A stretch of DNA of 42,982 bases from Burkholderiales bacterium (GCA_011391155.1 JAABRA010000044.1:1-42982); one strand, 5' to 3'; numbered from the stretch's first letter, positions 34,815 to 42,982 are shown. Numbers and translations are program-made. The notes: generated by a model from the letters alone, not told the origin.

Positions 34815-34963
34815 GACGGTCTGCCCTACCGCGGGGACGTCCTGTTCGCGCGTATCGCGCGCAATGTGCGGCTCACCCATAAATCGAGCGCTGCCAGTGA
34901 CAGAACTCAATGGGCCCCGCGTTCAACAGCTTGCGCGGGACCCACTCCTGCCACTGCAGTGGC

Positions 34964-36874
34964 TCAAGCTCCCCAGATTGAATCCAGCAGCACCTGATCC
35001 GCCATCATTCCAGTCAGGGTGATGGGGTTGGCAAAGACATGGTCGATCACTTCCTGGGCCTTGTCTTGGGTGGACGCATCGCCGGTGACCCGGGTCAGCA
35101 GGGTATTGATCGCCGTATCAAAGCCTTCTGCCGGCATGATGGAGAGCTGGTTGACGTAGTACATCGCCGCTTCATGCCGGTGGGTCAGCAGGGACCGGTC
35201 TTCTTCGCCGCTGGTGGTTGCATACGCTCCCAGGATGAGTTCGCCCACGAAGGCGCCGCGGTCGTTGAGGTCGGTCACGCCCAGGCCGTCGAGCTTGGCG
35301 GTCCACCAGTCCCAGCCGCCGGCATCGGGCTGGCGCCCGAAGCTGTTGACGTAGACGGTCTGCACGAAGTCCCGGTTGCTGCCGGTGGCCGGGAACAGGG
35401 CCTGGGCTTCGGTGCTCCAGGCGAAGTCTTTGGAGATGGTGGCGAAATCGCGGCCTTCTTCCAGCAGCCGCTCTTGCCAATACTCCAGACCGGAGACATC
35501 CGGGGCCCGGCCGAAGAAGGCCAGGTACAGGTCGGTCAGGCGCCCGAGCTGCAGTTGGGCATCGCCGGAGACCAATTCGCTCAAAGCGATGGTGGTATGG
35601 AAGTTCGTACCGAACCGGGCCCACTCGACGTCATTGAGCGCCAGGCTGTAGGGTGTCCCCGTGCCGTAGCTGCCGCTGACTTGGCCGACGCTGCCGGCCA
35701 GGCTGAACACGTTGGGGAACATGGGCAGGATGACGGTGTCCGTGCCTGCGCCACCATTCACGCTGGCGTTGCCGAAGCCGGGGGTGAGGGTGTCGTCGTT
35801 GGCTCCGCCAGTGACGGTATGGCCTTGGGCGGCGACTGGCTGGGCATAAGCCACATCGTCAAAGTAGTAGGTCTTGCCCGATCCGCCGCTGCCAAAGGCA
35901 AAGAACACCGAGGCCTTGTTGAAGTTATAGGCGTCGTTGAATGCGGCTGTGCCGGTGGCGTGGTTGGCGAAGTTGAAGTTCAGGGTCTGCCAGCCACCGG
36001 CGACGGTGGTGATGGCTTCCGCCTCCACGCTGTGGCTGGGGGCGGCGGTGTCTTCGAGCTTCAGGCGCACAACCGTGCCGGCATCCGGCGACCACACCCT
36101 CATCGTCATGGTCTTGTTGGCGGTCGTGATCATCTCGCTGGAGCCCAGTGCCAGGAAGGTCGTACCAGCCCACTCCGCCGCGCCCGCGCTCTTGACGACC
36201 TTCGCGGCCTGACCGGAGCCGCCAGTGGGGGGCGCGGTTTCCAGCGCAGATCCAGCGCCGCCGAAGTCAACCAGGTCGTAACCCGAGGTGTCGCCGGAAT
36301 CGAAGGTCACATGGACGGTTGAAACGACTGGTGCCAACGACGGTGCCGGCGTCGGAGTGGGTGGCGCTGCGTTGTAGCTCACATCATCGAAGTAATAGGT
36401 CTGGCCCGTGCCGGCGCTGCCAAAGGCGAAAAAGATCGAGGCGCGGTTGAAGGTGAACGCGTCGTTCAGGGGTGCTGTCGGATTGCCGCCATTGGTGGCC
36501 GCATTGGCCATGTCGAATGTCAATGTCTGCCAGCCGCCGGCAACCGTCGTGGTGGTATCGGACTCGATGGTGTGGGTCGGATCAGCTTTGTCTTCGAGCT
36601 TCAGGCGCACAACCGTGCCGGCATCCGGCGACCAGACCCTCATGGTCACGATGTGGCTGGCGGGGGTGATGAACTCACCGCTGGCCAGGTCCAGGAAGGT
36701 GGTGCCTGCCCAACCTTCGGAGGGCGCACCGGCCGCACCCTTGATCACCTTGATGGCCTGACCCGAGGCGCCCGTGGGGGGCGTGGTTTCCAGCGCAGAT
36801 CCGGTGCCACCGAAGTCAACCAGGGCGAAGCCTGAAGTGTCCCCGGAATCGAAGGAAATGAGAGTAGTGGCCAC
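34964..36874 (-). CDS. Secreted DUF4214 protein with two carbohydrate-binding-like modules
   Basis: 636 residues from GTG 36874 (GGAG 8 bases upstream; a TTG at 36898 is less likely). There is no Sec signal. Two homologous beta-sandwich modules occupy about 1-165 and 183-340, each beginning FDSGDTSG and holding MRVWSPDAGTVVRLKLED and YYFDDV, joined by a Pro/Thr linker. An RTX-like segment follows (GGANDDTLTPGFGNASVNGG), then a DUF4214 domain at about 446-550 (LYLAFFGRAPDVSGLEYWQE, YVNSFGRQPDAGGWDWW). RTX plus DUF4214 without a signal peptide points to type I secretion; no ABC/HlyD genes are in the window. No catalytic motif. Likely an extracellular beta-glucan-binding protein, under operator 5. 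Confidence 0.82.
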   Translation of the reverse strand: MATTLISFDSGDTSGFALVDFGGTGSALETTPPTGASGQAIKVIKGAAGAPSEGWAGTTFLDLASGEFITPASHIVTMRVWSPDAGTVVRLKLEDKADPTHTIESDTTTTVAGGWQTLTFDMANAATNGGNPTAPLNDAFTFNRASIFFAFGSAGTGQTYYFDDVSYNAAPPTPTPAPSLAPVVSTVHVTFDSGDTSGYDLVDFGGAGSALETAPPTGGSGQAAKVVKSAGAAEWAGTTFLALGSSEMITTANKTMTMRVWSPDAGTVVRLKLEDTAAPSHSVEAEAITTVAGGWQTLNFNFANHATGTAAFNDAYNFNKASVFFAFGSGGSGKTYYFDDVAYAQPVAAQGHTVTGGANDDTLTPGFGNASVNGGAGTDTVILPMFPNVFSLAGSVGQVSGSYGTGTPYSLALNDVEWARFGTNFHTTIALSELVSGDAQLQLGRLTDLYLAFFGRAPDVSGLEYWQERLLEEGRDFATISKDFAWSTEAQALFPATGSNRDFVQTVYVNSFGRQPDAGGWDWWTAKLDGLGVTDLNDRGAFVGELILGAYATTSGEEDRSLLTHRHEAAMYYVNQLSIMPAEGFDTAINTLLTRVTGDASTQDKAQEVIDHVFANPITLTGMMADQVLLDSIWGA

Positions 36875-36987
36875 AAGTTGCTCCAGTCTGTTGATCAATG
36901 GTGATGGCGAGCTTCACGCTGCCTTGCATCGTGATCAGCCCTAACGGAAAGCTAAAACCGCGGTCAAATTGAGAAAAGCATCAATGT

Positions 36988-37001
36988 TGAAAGCGCTTTC
37001 A
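36988..37001. promoter_or_regulatory. LacI-type operator 5
   Basis: Perfect TGAAAGCGCTTTCA 113 bp upstream of the DUF4214 gene on its transcribed side. No good -35 box is visible beside it, which fits a need for an activator at the motif further upstream. Confidence 0.85.
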
Positions 37002-37043
37002 AGAGATGCCTGATTGTGAAGCGTCTCCAGCGTGTCGGGGCCC

Positions 37044-37057
37044 GGGGAAACCCTAGG
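37044..37057 (-). promoter_or_regulatory. Conserved upstream motif 3 (AGGGTTTCCCC)
   Basis: CCTAGGGTTTCCCC on the minus strand, 43 bp from operator 5 on the promoter-upstream side. Confidence 0.45.
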
Positions 37058-37217
37058 ACGCGCTTCTTTGGGCGGTCCGGATCAAGGGATTGACCCAGGG
37101 CAGGGGTCGCGTGGCGCATGGCCAGGTGTTCCTCTTCAATCGCTACCGATGGGTTGCGAGAGACCCGGCGACACCCGTCGACAAAGAGCGATCAGTGAAA
37201 GTGCAAGCGCGAGGACC

Positions 37218-37235
37218 GCATTGCCGAGGCAATGC
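37218..37235. repeat. Short perfect inverted repeat in the divergent intergenic region
   Basis: GCATTGCC and GGCAATGC separated by GA. It lies between the promoters of the two divergent binding-protein genes. It may be a protein-binding palindrome or chance. Apart from the operators and motifs, the 537-bp gap 36875-37411 shows nothing else. Confidence 0.35.
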
Positions 37236-37270
37236 CGGCGACGACGGTAAGGGTAAGTCCTAGCCTTGTT

Positions 37271-37286
37271 TGAGGGTATCCCCCAG
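37271..37286 (+). promoter_or_regulatory. Conserved upstream motif 4 (AGGGTATCCCC)
   Basis: TGAGGGTATCCCCCAG, with the AGGG...CCCC core ending 46 bp before operator 6. A related GGGTAAGTCCTAG lies slightly upstream at about 37250-37262. Confidence 0.45.
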
Positions 37287-37319
37287 TTTCAGCCCCTGTT
37301 CAAGAGTCCCGTGAGTGTT

Positions 37320-37342
37320 TATGATCCATGAAAGCGCTTTCA
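37320..37342 (+). promoter_or_regulatory. -10 box and LacI-type operator 6
   Basis: TATGAT at 37320-37325 is followed by perfect TGAAAGCGCTTTCA at 37329-37342, 69 bp ahead of the surface lipoprotein gene. The -35 region is poor (TTCAAG with short spacing). Confidence 0.8.
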
Positions 37343-37411
37343 TGTAGCTTCGGTGTTGATAGCTTTTCGACCCATTTCGACCCATCCCGCCTTCTCTTCA
37401 GGAGTCCCGCA

Positions 37412-39913
37412 ATGATTCAGCGAACGAAACCTTTTTCCTTGTCCGTGTGCGCCGTCGCTGCGGGACTGCTGGTCAGTGCCTGTGGTAGCGGCGATGCGGA
37501 ACCGCCGCCCGACCGGTTTCCCCCGACCGTCACGATCACTGACAACGTGCCTGCGGCGACGGCCACGGGGCCGGTCACGTTCACCTTCACCTTCAGTGAA
37601 GACGTGGGAGCCAGTTTCGTCGCCGATGACGTCGTGGTAGCTGGCGGTGCCAAGGGCGCTTTCGTGATGGGCGCGGACGGCAAATCCGCCACCCTCGTGG
37701 TCACGCCCGCCGCCAATACGAGCGCGACCATCGAAGTCAATGTTGCCGCTGGCAAGTTCACCGATCTCGCCGGCAACACCAACACCGCCGCGGCAACGGT
37801 CACGCAACCCTACAACACGGTCGTGGACACGACGCCGCCGACGGTCGCGATCACCGACAACGAGGCCGGTGCGACGGCCACAGGTCCGGTGACGTTTGCG
37901 TTCACCTTCAGCGAAGATGTCGGCACCAGTTTTGAACTGTCGGATATCGTGGTCACTGGTGGAAGCGCCGGGACGTTGACCAAAGTCAGCCAGACCCAGT
38001 ACAACCTCATCGTGACGCCAGCCGCCAACACCACCGGCACGCTCGGCGTGAGCGTTGCAGCGGGCAAGTTCGTCGATCTGGCCGGCATCGCCAATACCGC
38101 CGGTGCAACGGCATCCCAGGCCTTCGACACCGCCGCCCCGCCGCCGGCGGCCGGAACACTGCTATTGTCCTTCGACGAAAACCCGCCGGCTTTCACCGAC
38201 ATGGGCGCCTATGGCGGGGCGCTGCCCGATGTTGTTGCGGGCCCGGCCGGCGGCACCGGCAATGCCCTGAAGATTCTCAAGCCCGCCTCCCCCGATACCT
38301 GGGGCGGGGTCTATTTCGGTGTCACGGCCATTCCCTTCACCGCCACCCGCAAGACGATCACCGCGCGCGTCTATGCGACGAAAGCTGGCGCCGTGTTCAA
38401 GTTCAAGGTGGAGTCCGGCAACGGCGGACCCGCGGTGGAAGTGGCCGCTGCGGCCACCGGCGCCGCCAATACCTGGCAAACCGTGAGTTGGGATCTCAGC
38501 GGCGTCGATGTCGCCAAGGCTTACACCACCGTCGCGATCACGCCCGACCAGGATCTGGTGACGACGGGCCAGTCGTACTATGTCGATCAGATCACGCTGG
38601 CCGCCGCCGCAGCTCCGCCTGGAGGCGGCACGGACTGCGGCACCACCGCGCCAACCTGCGCACCGACGACGGTCATCCCCGCGGACGCGGTCAGGATCTA
38701 CACCGAGACCGTCTCCGCCGCCGGTTTCAATCCGTACCCGAACTGGGGGCAGGCGACTCAGTTCAGCGAAGCAACGCTGGCTGGCAACAAGTCGCTGAAA
38801 TACACGAACCTGAACTATGAGGGCATCGAATTCACCGCCGTCAACGTGTCTGCCAAGGGCAACGTTCATTTTGATTTCTGGTCGCCTGACCTGACCAGCG
38901 TGAAGATCTCCCTGATCAGCCCGGGCAAGGAGAACCCCGTTACGCAGGTGCTGACCACCAAGGGCTGGAACAGCGTTGACATTGACCTGAGCCAGTACAC
39001 GGTTCCGGATAAGACAGGGATTAACCAGATCAAGCTGGAGGCCGCAGGATCTGGAACGCTCTACGTCGACAATATCTATTTCTGGGGCACGGCCACAGCC
39101 ACGCCCCCTGGTACCACGCCCAACCCGGGCGCTGCCCAGGGCTCGGCGGGTCCGGTGACGATTCCCGTCCTGACGGCGTCCCTGTTCGGTGACTTTGCCG
39201 CTGCCGGCGACGCCCTCTTCGCGGGCGACTACATTGGTGGGAAGGACTCCAATGGCAATAGTTCCAAGTGGGACACGGCCACGACCAACGGCCTAGCCAA
39301 CAATGGAAACATCGGCTACTTCCAGGACACTGCACTGAGCAACTCGGCACAGAAACTGGAAGAAAACGGCTGGGTTGCAGGCCTCACCGACAACGCCGGT
39401 GGCGTGCCGAGCTTCTTCCGCTATTTCATCCTGACCAAGCCCGCATCGACCTTCACCAATTCCTACATGGGGCTTTTTGCGAACGCTCCGAAGAACGGCA
39501 CGGTGAACGTCAGCAGCTACGGCAACATCAAGTTCAGGTTGTGGGGGCCGGCGGAGATGTACCAGGTCCCCGGCTTCAACCCGACGCTTGAAATGACGCT
39601 GACCGGTGCCAAGGTGGCGGGTTGTACGAGCACCGGCTCAGGCGGCACCGAGATCAAGAAATCATTCGTGGCGAACCAGAAAATCGGCGCTGCATCGACC
39701 TACAAGCTTCCGCTGGCGGCCTGGACAGTGGTGGGTGTCTGCGGCGTCGACACGAACGCGAATGCCGTTGCCTCGGTGCTCGGCGCCCTGGCGCGAGTTG
39801 TGGTTTCCGTTCCGGGAACCAGCTTCAACTTCACGACCGCGAATGCCGGGGGAACCACCGTGACCTATGCGACCGGCGTGAACCTTGGCCCGATTGCCTT
39901 TACCAACAACTGA
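37412..39913 (+). CDS. Large multidomain surface lipoprotein, probable beta-glucan-binding protein
   Basis: 833 residues from ATG 37412, with AGGAG 7 bases upstream. Lipobox VSAC (about residue 23). Two bacterial Ig-like repeats follow (about 35-130 and 140-235), each with GPVTFTFTFSEDVG or GPVTFAFTFSEDVG and AAGKFTDLAGN or AAGKFVDLAGI. A beta-sandwich module at about 249-395 (ITARVYATKAGAVFKFKVES, QSYYVDQITL) is homologous to the modules of the DUF4214 protein. A second, different module at about 430-550 ends LYVDNIYFWG. Residues 584-833 form an unrecognised domain (SLFGDFAAAGDALFAGDYIG). No catalytic motif. By position and regulation it could play the role of SusE/SusF glycan-binding proteins (inference). 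Single gene behind operator 6. Confidence 0.8.
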   Translation: MIQRTKPFSLSVCAVAAGLLVSACGSGDAEPPPDRFPPTVTITDNVPAATATGPVTFTFTFSEDVGASFVADDVVVAGGAKGAFVMGADGKSATLVVTPAANTSATIEVNVAAGKFTDLAGNTNTAAATVTQPYNTVVDTTPPTVAITDNEAGATATGPVTFAFTFSEDVGTSFELSDIVVTGGSAGTLTKVSQTQYNLIVTPAANTTGTLGVSVAAGKFVDLAGIANTAGATASQAFDTAAPPPAAGTLLLSFDENPPAFTDMGAYGGALPDVVAGPAGGTGNALKILKPASPDTWGGVYFGVTAIPFTATRKTITARVYATKAGAVFKFKVESGNGGPAVEVAAAATGAANTWQTVSWDLSGVDVAKAYTTVAITPDQDLVTTGQSYYVDQITLAAAAAPPGGGTDCGTTAPTCAPTTVIPADAVRIYTETVSAAGFNPYPNWGQATQFSEATLAGNKSLKYTNLNYEGIEFTAVNVSAKGNVHFDFWSPDLTSVKISLISPGKENPVTQVLTTKGWNSVDIDLSQYTVPDKTGINQIKLEAAGSGTLYVDNIYFWGTATATPPGTTPNPGAAQGSAGPVTIPVLTASLFGDFAAAGDALFAGDYIGGKDSNGNSSKWDTATTNGLANNGNIGYFQDTALSNSAQKLEENGWVAGLTDNAGGVPSFFRYFILTKPASTFTNSYMGLFANAPKNGTVNVSSYGNIKFRLWGPAEMYQVPGFNPTLEMTLTGAKVAGCTSTGSGGTEIKKSFVANQKIGAASTYKLPLAAWTVVGVCGVDTNANAVASVLGALARVVVSVPGTSFNFTTANAGGTTVTYATGVNLGPIAFTNN

Positions 39914-40297
39914 GACCGCCGCACACAAGTTTCCCCGCCGGGCGGGACCATTCCTTCAAATCAGGCTGGAGTGAACGCGAGTGAAACGGAGGACCTCTAG
40001 ACGCTGCCGGGCGCTTGACGATCGCACGTCTGCAGTGCGGTGCGATCAAAGCGTCTCGCTGATACCCGGTGCGAAGTGCTCTCCATGCCGCTGGGGAGCG
40101 ACAGCTTCGCTCGTGATCGGGGCGGATGTGCACGCCAGCAACGCAGCGCCGACGGTTCATCACCGATACTGCAGCCAGTGCAAAAACTCCGCAGCGCAGC
40201 GCCTTGGGCTCGGCTGGTCATGGTTTGCGCCGGGTCAGCGTGCTGGTTCCGGCCTGCTGGCCGACCCGGTGCCCAGTGCCTGCCTCCTTGCCACGCC
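39914..40297. other. 384-bp intergenic region with one hairpin
   Basis: Between the surface lipoprotein and glucokinase. GATCGCAC at 40020-40027 and GTGCGATC at 40040-40047 form a perfect 8-bp stem with a 12-base loop and no T-run. No palindrome of the LacI operator type and no HexR-like box is visible here, so glucokinase may be regulated separately. An open frame continues upstream of glucokinase to 40040 but has no coding signs. Confidence 0.5.
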
Positions 40298-41272
40298 ATG
40301 ACCATCGACATCCCATCATTCCCCCGCCTGCTCGGTGACATTGGCGGCACGAACGCCCGCTTCGCCTGGCAGGAACGGGCGGATACCCCACCCGCCGACG
40401 TGGCAACCTACCTGTGCGCCCAGCAGGCGACCCTGCTCGACGCCATCCGGCACTATCTGGCCGGGCATGGCAAGCCGGCGCCGCGTGGGTGCGGACTGGC
40501 CATCGCCACGCCGATCACGGGCGACCGGGTGCAGATGACCAACCACCACTGGTCGTTTTCGATCAGCGGATTGCAGCGGGACCTGGCCCTGGAACGCCTC
40601 ACGGTGATCAACGACTTCACCGCGCTCGCTTTGGCCTTGCCCACGCTGACCGCCGAAGACCTTCACCCGGTCGGCGCGGGAACGCCTGCGACCGATTGTG
40701 CGATCGCCGTCCTGGGACCCGGCACCGGGCTCGGCGTATCAGGCTTGATTCCCGCCGGGCCGGGCCGGCGGGTGCCGATCACCGGCGAGGGCGGCCATGT
40801 GAGCCTTGCGGCGGCCGACCCGCGCGAAGCCGCCGTGGTGGAGCGCCTGAAGCAGCGGTTCGGCCATGCCTCGGCCGAGCGGGCCTTGTCCGGCCCGGGT
40901 CTGGTGAACCTGTACGAGGCGGCCTGCGCGCTGGCCGGGCGCAGCGTGGAAGCGCTCGGGCCGGCCGATGTGATCGCGCGCGCTCGCAGCGGCAACGACC
41001 CCTGCTGCGTCGCTGCGCTGGACCTGTTCTTTGGCTTTCTGGGCAGTGTCGCGGGCAATCTGGCCTTGACGCTCGGCGCACGCGGCGGCCTGTATATCGG
41101 GGGCGGCATCGCGCCGCGCCTGCTGCCCGAACTGGAACGCTCGACATTTCGCGAACGCTTCGAGGCCAAGGGGCGCTTTCGCGACTACCTGGCTGCGATT
41201 CCGACCTGGGTCATCCATTCCACCGTGTCGCCCGCCTTTGCCGGCGTGGCGCGCGCGCTAGACATGCCCTGA
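40298..41272 (+). CDS. glk: Glucokinase (ROK-unrelated, E. coli Glk type)
   Basis: 324 residues from ATG 40298, close to E. coli Glk (321). Phosphorylates free glucose with ATP to glucose 6-phosphate in the cytoplasm. Motifs: LLGDIGGTNARFAWQ (phosphate 1), INDFTALALALPTL with the catalytic Asp, VLGPGTGLGVSGLIP (phosphate 2), and EGGHVSLAAADPREAAVVER with the sugar-binding Glu-Gly-Gly-His. ARGGLYIGGGIAPRLLPEL closes the ATP site. Placed at the end of the glucan locus, it links GH1-released glucose to the zwf-pgl-edd-eda operon at the other end. No LacI-type operator is seen before it. Confidence 0.95.
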   Translation: MTIDIPSFPRLLGDIGGTNARFAWQERADTPPADVATYLCAQQATLLDAIRHYLAGHGKPAPRGCGLAIATPITGDRVQMTNHHWSFSISGLQRDLALERLTVINDFTALALALPTLTAEDLHPVGAGTPATDCAIAVLGPGTGLGVSGLIPAGPGRRVPITGEGGHVSLAAADPREAAVVERLKQRFGHASAERALSGPGLVNLYEAACALAGRSVEALGPADVIARARSGNDPCCVAALDLFFGFLGSVAGNLALTLGARGGLYIGGGIAPRLLPELERSTFRERFEAKGRFRDYLAAIPTWVIHSTVSPAFAGVARALDMP

Positions 41273-41317
41273 GCCCGGATGCTGCGGGTTTTCCGGATTT
41301 ATGAGCGAAAACAGACC

Positions 41318-41370
41318 TAACCCAGCGTGGAATGGTCGTTTATAGCTATTGAATCAGGATTGTTTCCCGG
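41318..41370 (-). repeat. Dispersed repeat copy E, over the EamA 3' end
   Basis: On the minus strand CCTGATTCAATAGCTATAAA followed by CGACCATTCCACGCTGGG. It supplies the stop codon (TGA in TCCTGATTC) of the leftward EamA gene and continues past it, on the sense strand of that gene as in copies B, C and D. Confidence 0.75.
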
Positions 41371-42262
41371 TAGGCCTTGCGCTGCGTTGAGACGCCGGAA
41401 GCAGTACCGACGCAATCGCCAGCACCATCAATCCCACCGCGGCCCAGTCCTGCCAGTGCAGCACCTCGCCCAGCCATAGCGCACCGCTGAACACGCCGAC
41501 CACCGGGATGAACATCACGCTCAGGGTCGAGGCCACGGGCGGCAGCCCGCGCGCCAGGTAGAGCCAGGCGGCCTGGGCGAAGACGAAGACGCCCAGGGCG
41601 TTGAACACCACCGCGCCCCAGCCCTGCGGCGACGGCCAGCGCCACAGGCTGCGCTCCAGCGCCAGCGACAGCACGGTCAGCACGACCGTGGTCATTGCGG
41701 TCATCCAGAAGGCGATGGCCAGCGTCGGCGCCGGCAGGGTGGTGCGGCGCAGCATACGGGTGCCCACGGCCCAGGTCGCGGCGGCGGTCAGCATCATGAA
41801 CACCCCCAGCGGCTTGCCCGCCATGGCCGTGAGCTCGTGCCACAGCAGCAACGCCACGCCCAGCGCTGCAGCCGCCACGCCGCCCCAGGCGCGGGTGCTG
41901 AGCCGGTCGCCATACCAGAGCGCGCCGATCACCGCCGAGAAGATCGGCATGGTGTAGCCCAGGATCGCCGCCCGCCCGCTGGACAGCGACTGGATCGCCA
42001 CGATGGCGAGCGCATGCCAGAAGAACATGTTGAACACCGCCAGCTTGAAGAGCTCCGGCCAGTGGCGCCGCTCGATGCGAAACGGCACCTTCAGCGCCAC
42101 CAGCACCGCGCCGAGCACCGGCAGGCCCAGCACCATGCACAGCGTGCGGAAGGTCAGCGGTGGGTAGCCGGTCACGCCCAGCTTCATGATCGGCCAGTTG
42201 ATGCCCCAGACCAGTGTCAGGGCCATCAGGATGACGAGTTGGCGTCGGGAAAGTGCGTGCAT
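41354..42262 (-). CDS. EamA/DMT-family transporter
   Basis: 302 residues from ATG 42262 ([20 protein letters not shown]), the usual EamA length, with ten hydrophobic helices in two repeats. [18 protein letters not shown] and the second-half end [20 protein letters not shown] are family hallmarks. Inner-membrane metabolite transporter, substrate unknown. An upstream in-frame extension to 42346 overlaps pyrF and lacks membrane character, so I reject it. Divergent from pyrF with 45 bp between. The gene end lies in a dispersed repeat. Confidence 0.88.
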   Translation of the reverse strand: MHALSRRQLVILMALTLVWGINWPIMKLGVTGYPPLTFRTLCMVLGLPVLGAVLVALKVPFRIERRHWPELFKLAVFNMFFWHALAIVAIQSLSSGRAAILGYTMPIFSAVIGALWYGDRLSTRAWGGVAAAALGVALLLWHELTAMAGKPLGVFMMLTAAATWAVGTRMLRRTTLPAPTLAIAFWMTAMTTVVLTVLSLALERSLWRWPSPQGWGAVVFNALGVFVFAQAAWLYLARGLPPVASTLSVMFIPVVGVFSGALWLGEVLHWQDWAAVGLMVLAIASVLLPASQRSARPTGKQS

Positions 42263-42307
42263 CGGGCGATGGTAGTGGCAAGAAGTGGCAACCGTAAAAT
42301 CGGGCCC

Positions 42308-42982
42308 ATGACCTTTCTCGACATGCTGCGCACCGCCGCTCGCCACAACGGATCCATGCTATGCGTCGGGCTGGACCCCGAGCCCACGAAGTTCCCCGGG
42401 CGGCTCAAGGGCGACTCCAACAAGATCTACGACTTCTGCGCAGCCATCGTCGACGCCACGGCCGATCTGGTGATCGCCTTCAAGCCGCAGATCGCGTATT
42501 TCGCCGCCCACCGCGCCGAGGGCCAGCTGGAGCGCCTGATGGAGCACATGCGCCGCGTCGCACCGCAGGTGCCGATCATCCTGGACGCCAAGCGCGGCGA
42601 CATCGGTTCCACCGCCGAACAGTACGCGATCGAGGCCTTCGAGCGCTACGGCGCCGACGCGGTGACACTCTCGCCCTTCATGGGTTTCGACTCGGTGGCG
42701 CCCTACCTCAAGTACGAAGGCAAGGGCGCTTTTCTGCTGTGCCGCACGTCCAACCCCGGCGGCGACGACTTGCAGAACCAGCGTCTGGCATCGGTCGAAG
42801 GCCAGCCGCTGCTGTACGAGCACGTGGCCCGGCTCGCGCAAGGCCCGTGGAACCTCAACGGGCAGCTCGGCCTGGTGGTCGGCGCGACCTATCCGGCCGA
42901 GATCGAGCGCGTGCGCGCCCTGGCGCCGACGCTGCCGCTGCTGATCCCCGGTGTGGGTGCGCAGGGCGGCGATGCCGCAGCC
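42308..42982 (+). CDS. pyrF: Orotidine 5'-phosphate decarboxylase (3' end outside window)
   Basis: 225 codons visible from ATG 42308, running off the window; the family has about 270 residues. Decarboxylates OMP to UMP, the last step of pyrimidine synthesis. [14 protein letters not shown] is the opening of the type 2 (longer) Pyr[19 protein letters not shown] holds the catalytic Lys-Arg-Gly-Asp, and [16 protein letters not shown] and [10 protein letters not shown] follow in normal order. The end of the visible part, [12 protein letters not shown], is the phosphate-binding loop. Conserved housekeeping gene. Confidence 0.95.
   Translation, partial: MTFLDMLRTAARHNGSMLCVGLDPEPTKFPGRLKGDSNKIYDFCAAIVDATADLVIAFKPQIAYFAAHRAEGQLERLMEHMRRVAPQVPIILDAKRGDIGSTAEQYAIEAFERYGADAVTLSPFMGFDSVAPYLKYEGKGAFLLCRTSNPGGDDLQNQRLASVEGQPLLYEHVARLAQGPWNLNGQLGLVVGATYPAEIERVRALAPTLPLLIPGVGAQGGDAAA

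Noticed and set aside
34952-34965. Palindrome GCCACTGCAGTGGC between the convergent GH16 and DUF4214 genes as a terminator
   Set aside because: It has no loop or T-run and is short; too weak to call.
40040-40297. In-frame N-terminal extension of glucokinase
   Set aside because: The extra 86 codons have no similarity to Glk, and the family starts at the LLGDIGGTNARFAW segment shortly after 40298.

Overview
The window looks like chromosome from a GC-rich betaproteobacterium of the order Burkholderiales, most likely family Comamonadaceae. The reasons are codon use, the tsaB-rimI-udg gene order, PyrF, and a short AT-richer dispersed repeat that I associate with that family from memory and have not verified. 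I see no tRNA, rRNA, CRISPR array, transposase or phage gene.

Left flank (1-8900): an OmpW-like protein cut by the window edge, a GDSL lipoprotein esterase, a SemiSWEET sugar carrier, the penicillin-binding protein DacB, an EamA transporter, tsaB, rimI, a family 4 uracil-DNA glycosylase, an alpha/beta hydrolase and a DUF2939-like membrane protein. Positions 8910-13671 hold a leftward zwf-pgl-edd-eda operon, the complete route from glucose 6-phosphate to pyruvate and glyceraldehyde 3-phosphate by Entner-Doudoroff, with two HexR-like sites ahead of zwf.

Core (13941-39913): a large beta-1,3-glucan (laminarin or curdlan type) utilisation locus. It encodes a LacI regulator, a GH1 beta-glucosidase, two GH16 enzymes, three separate GH17 enzymes plus a fourth GH17 domain fused to the C-terminus of a GPH/MFS sugar symporter, a GH149/GH161-like beta-1,3-glucan phosphorylase, a GH30, a GH81, a porin, a type I secretion-like DUF4214 protein with two carbohydrate-binding-like modules, a multidomain surface lipoprotein and a small unknown lipoprotein. 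Six near-identical 14-bp palindromes of the TGAAAGCGCTTTCA type sit at the promoters of every transcription unit, and four share a second GGG/CCC motif 43-46 bp upstream. Proposed flow: surface and periplasmic GH16, GH81 and GH17 cut the polymer; the binding proteins hold it; the porin and the GPH symporter import oligosaccharides; the transporter-tethered GH17, soluble GH17s, unsecreted GH16 and GH30, GH1 and the phosphorylase finish the job inside the cell; glucokinase (40298) and the Entner-Doudoroff operon consume the glucose. Two relics of a MalK-type ABC transporter ATPase flank the GH1 gene, suggesting that an ABC uptake route was lost and replaced by the fusion transporter.

Right flank (40298-42982): glucokinase, a second EamA transporter, and pyrF cut by the window edge. 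A 45-60 bp dispersed repeat occurs about five times outside the glucan locus; one copy is translated inside the uracil-DNA glycosylase, and another forms the C-terminus of an EamA transporter in the same reading frame.
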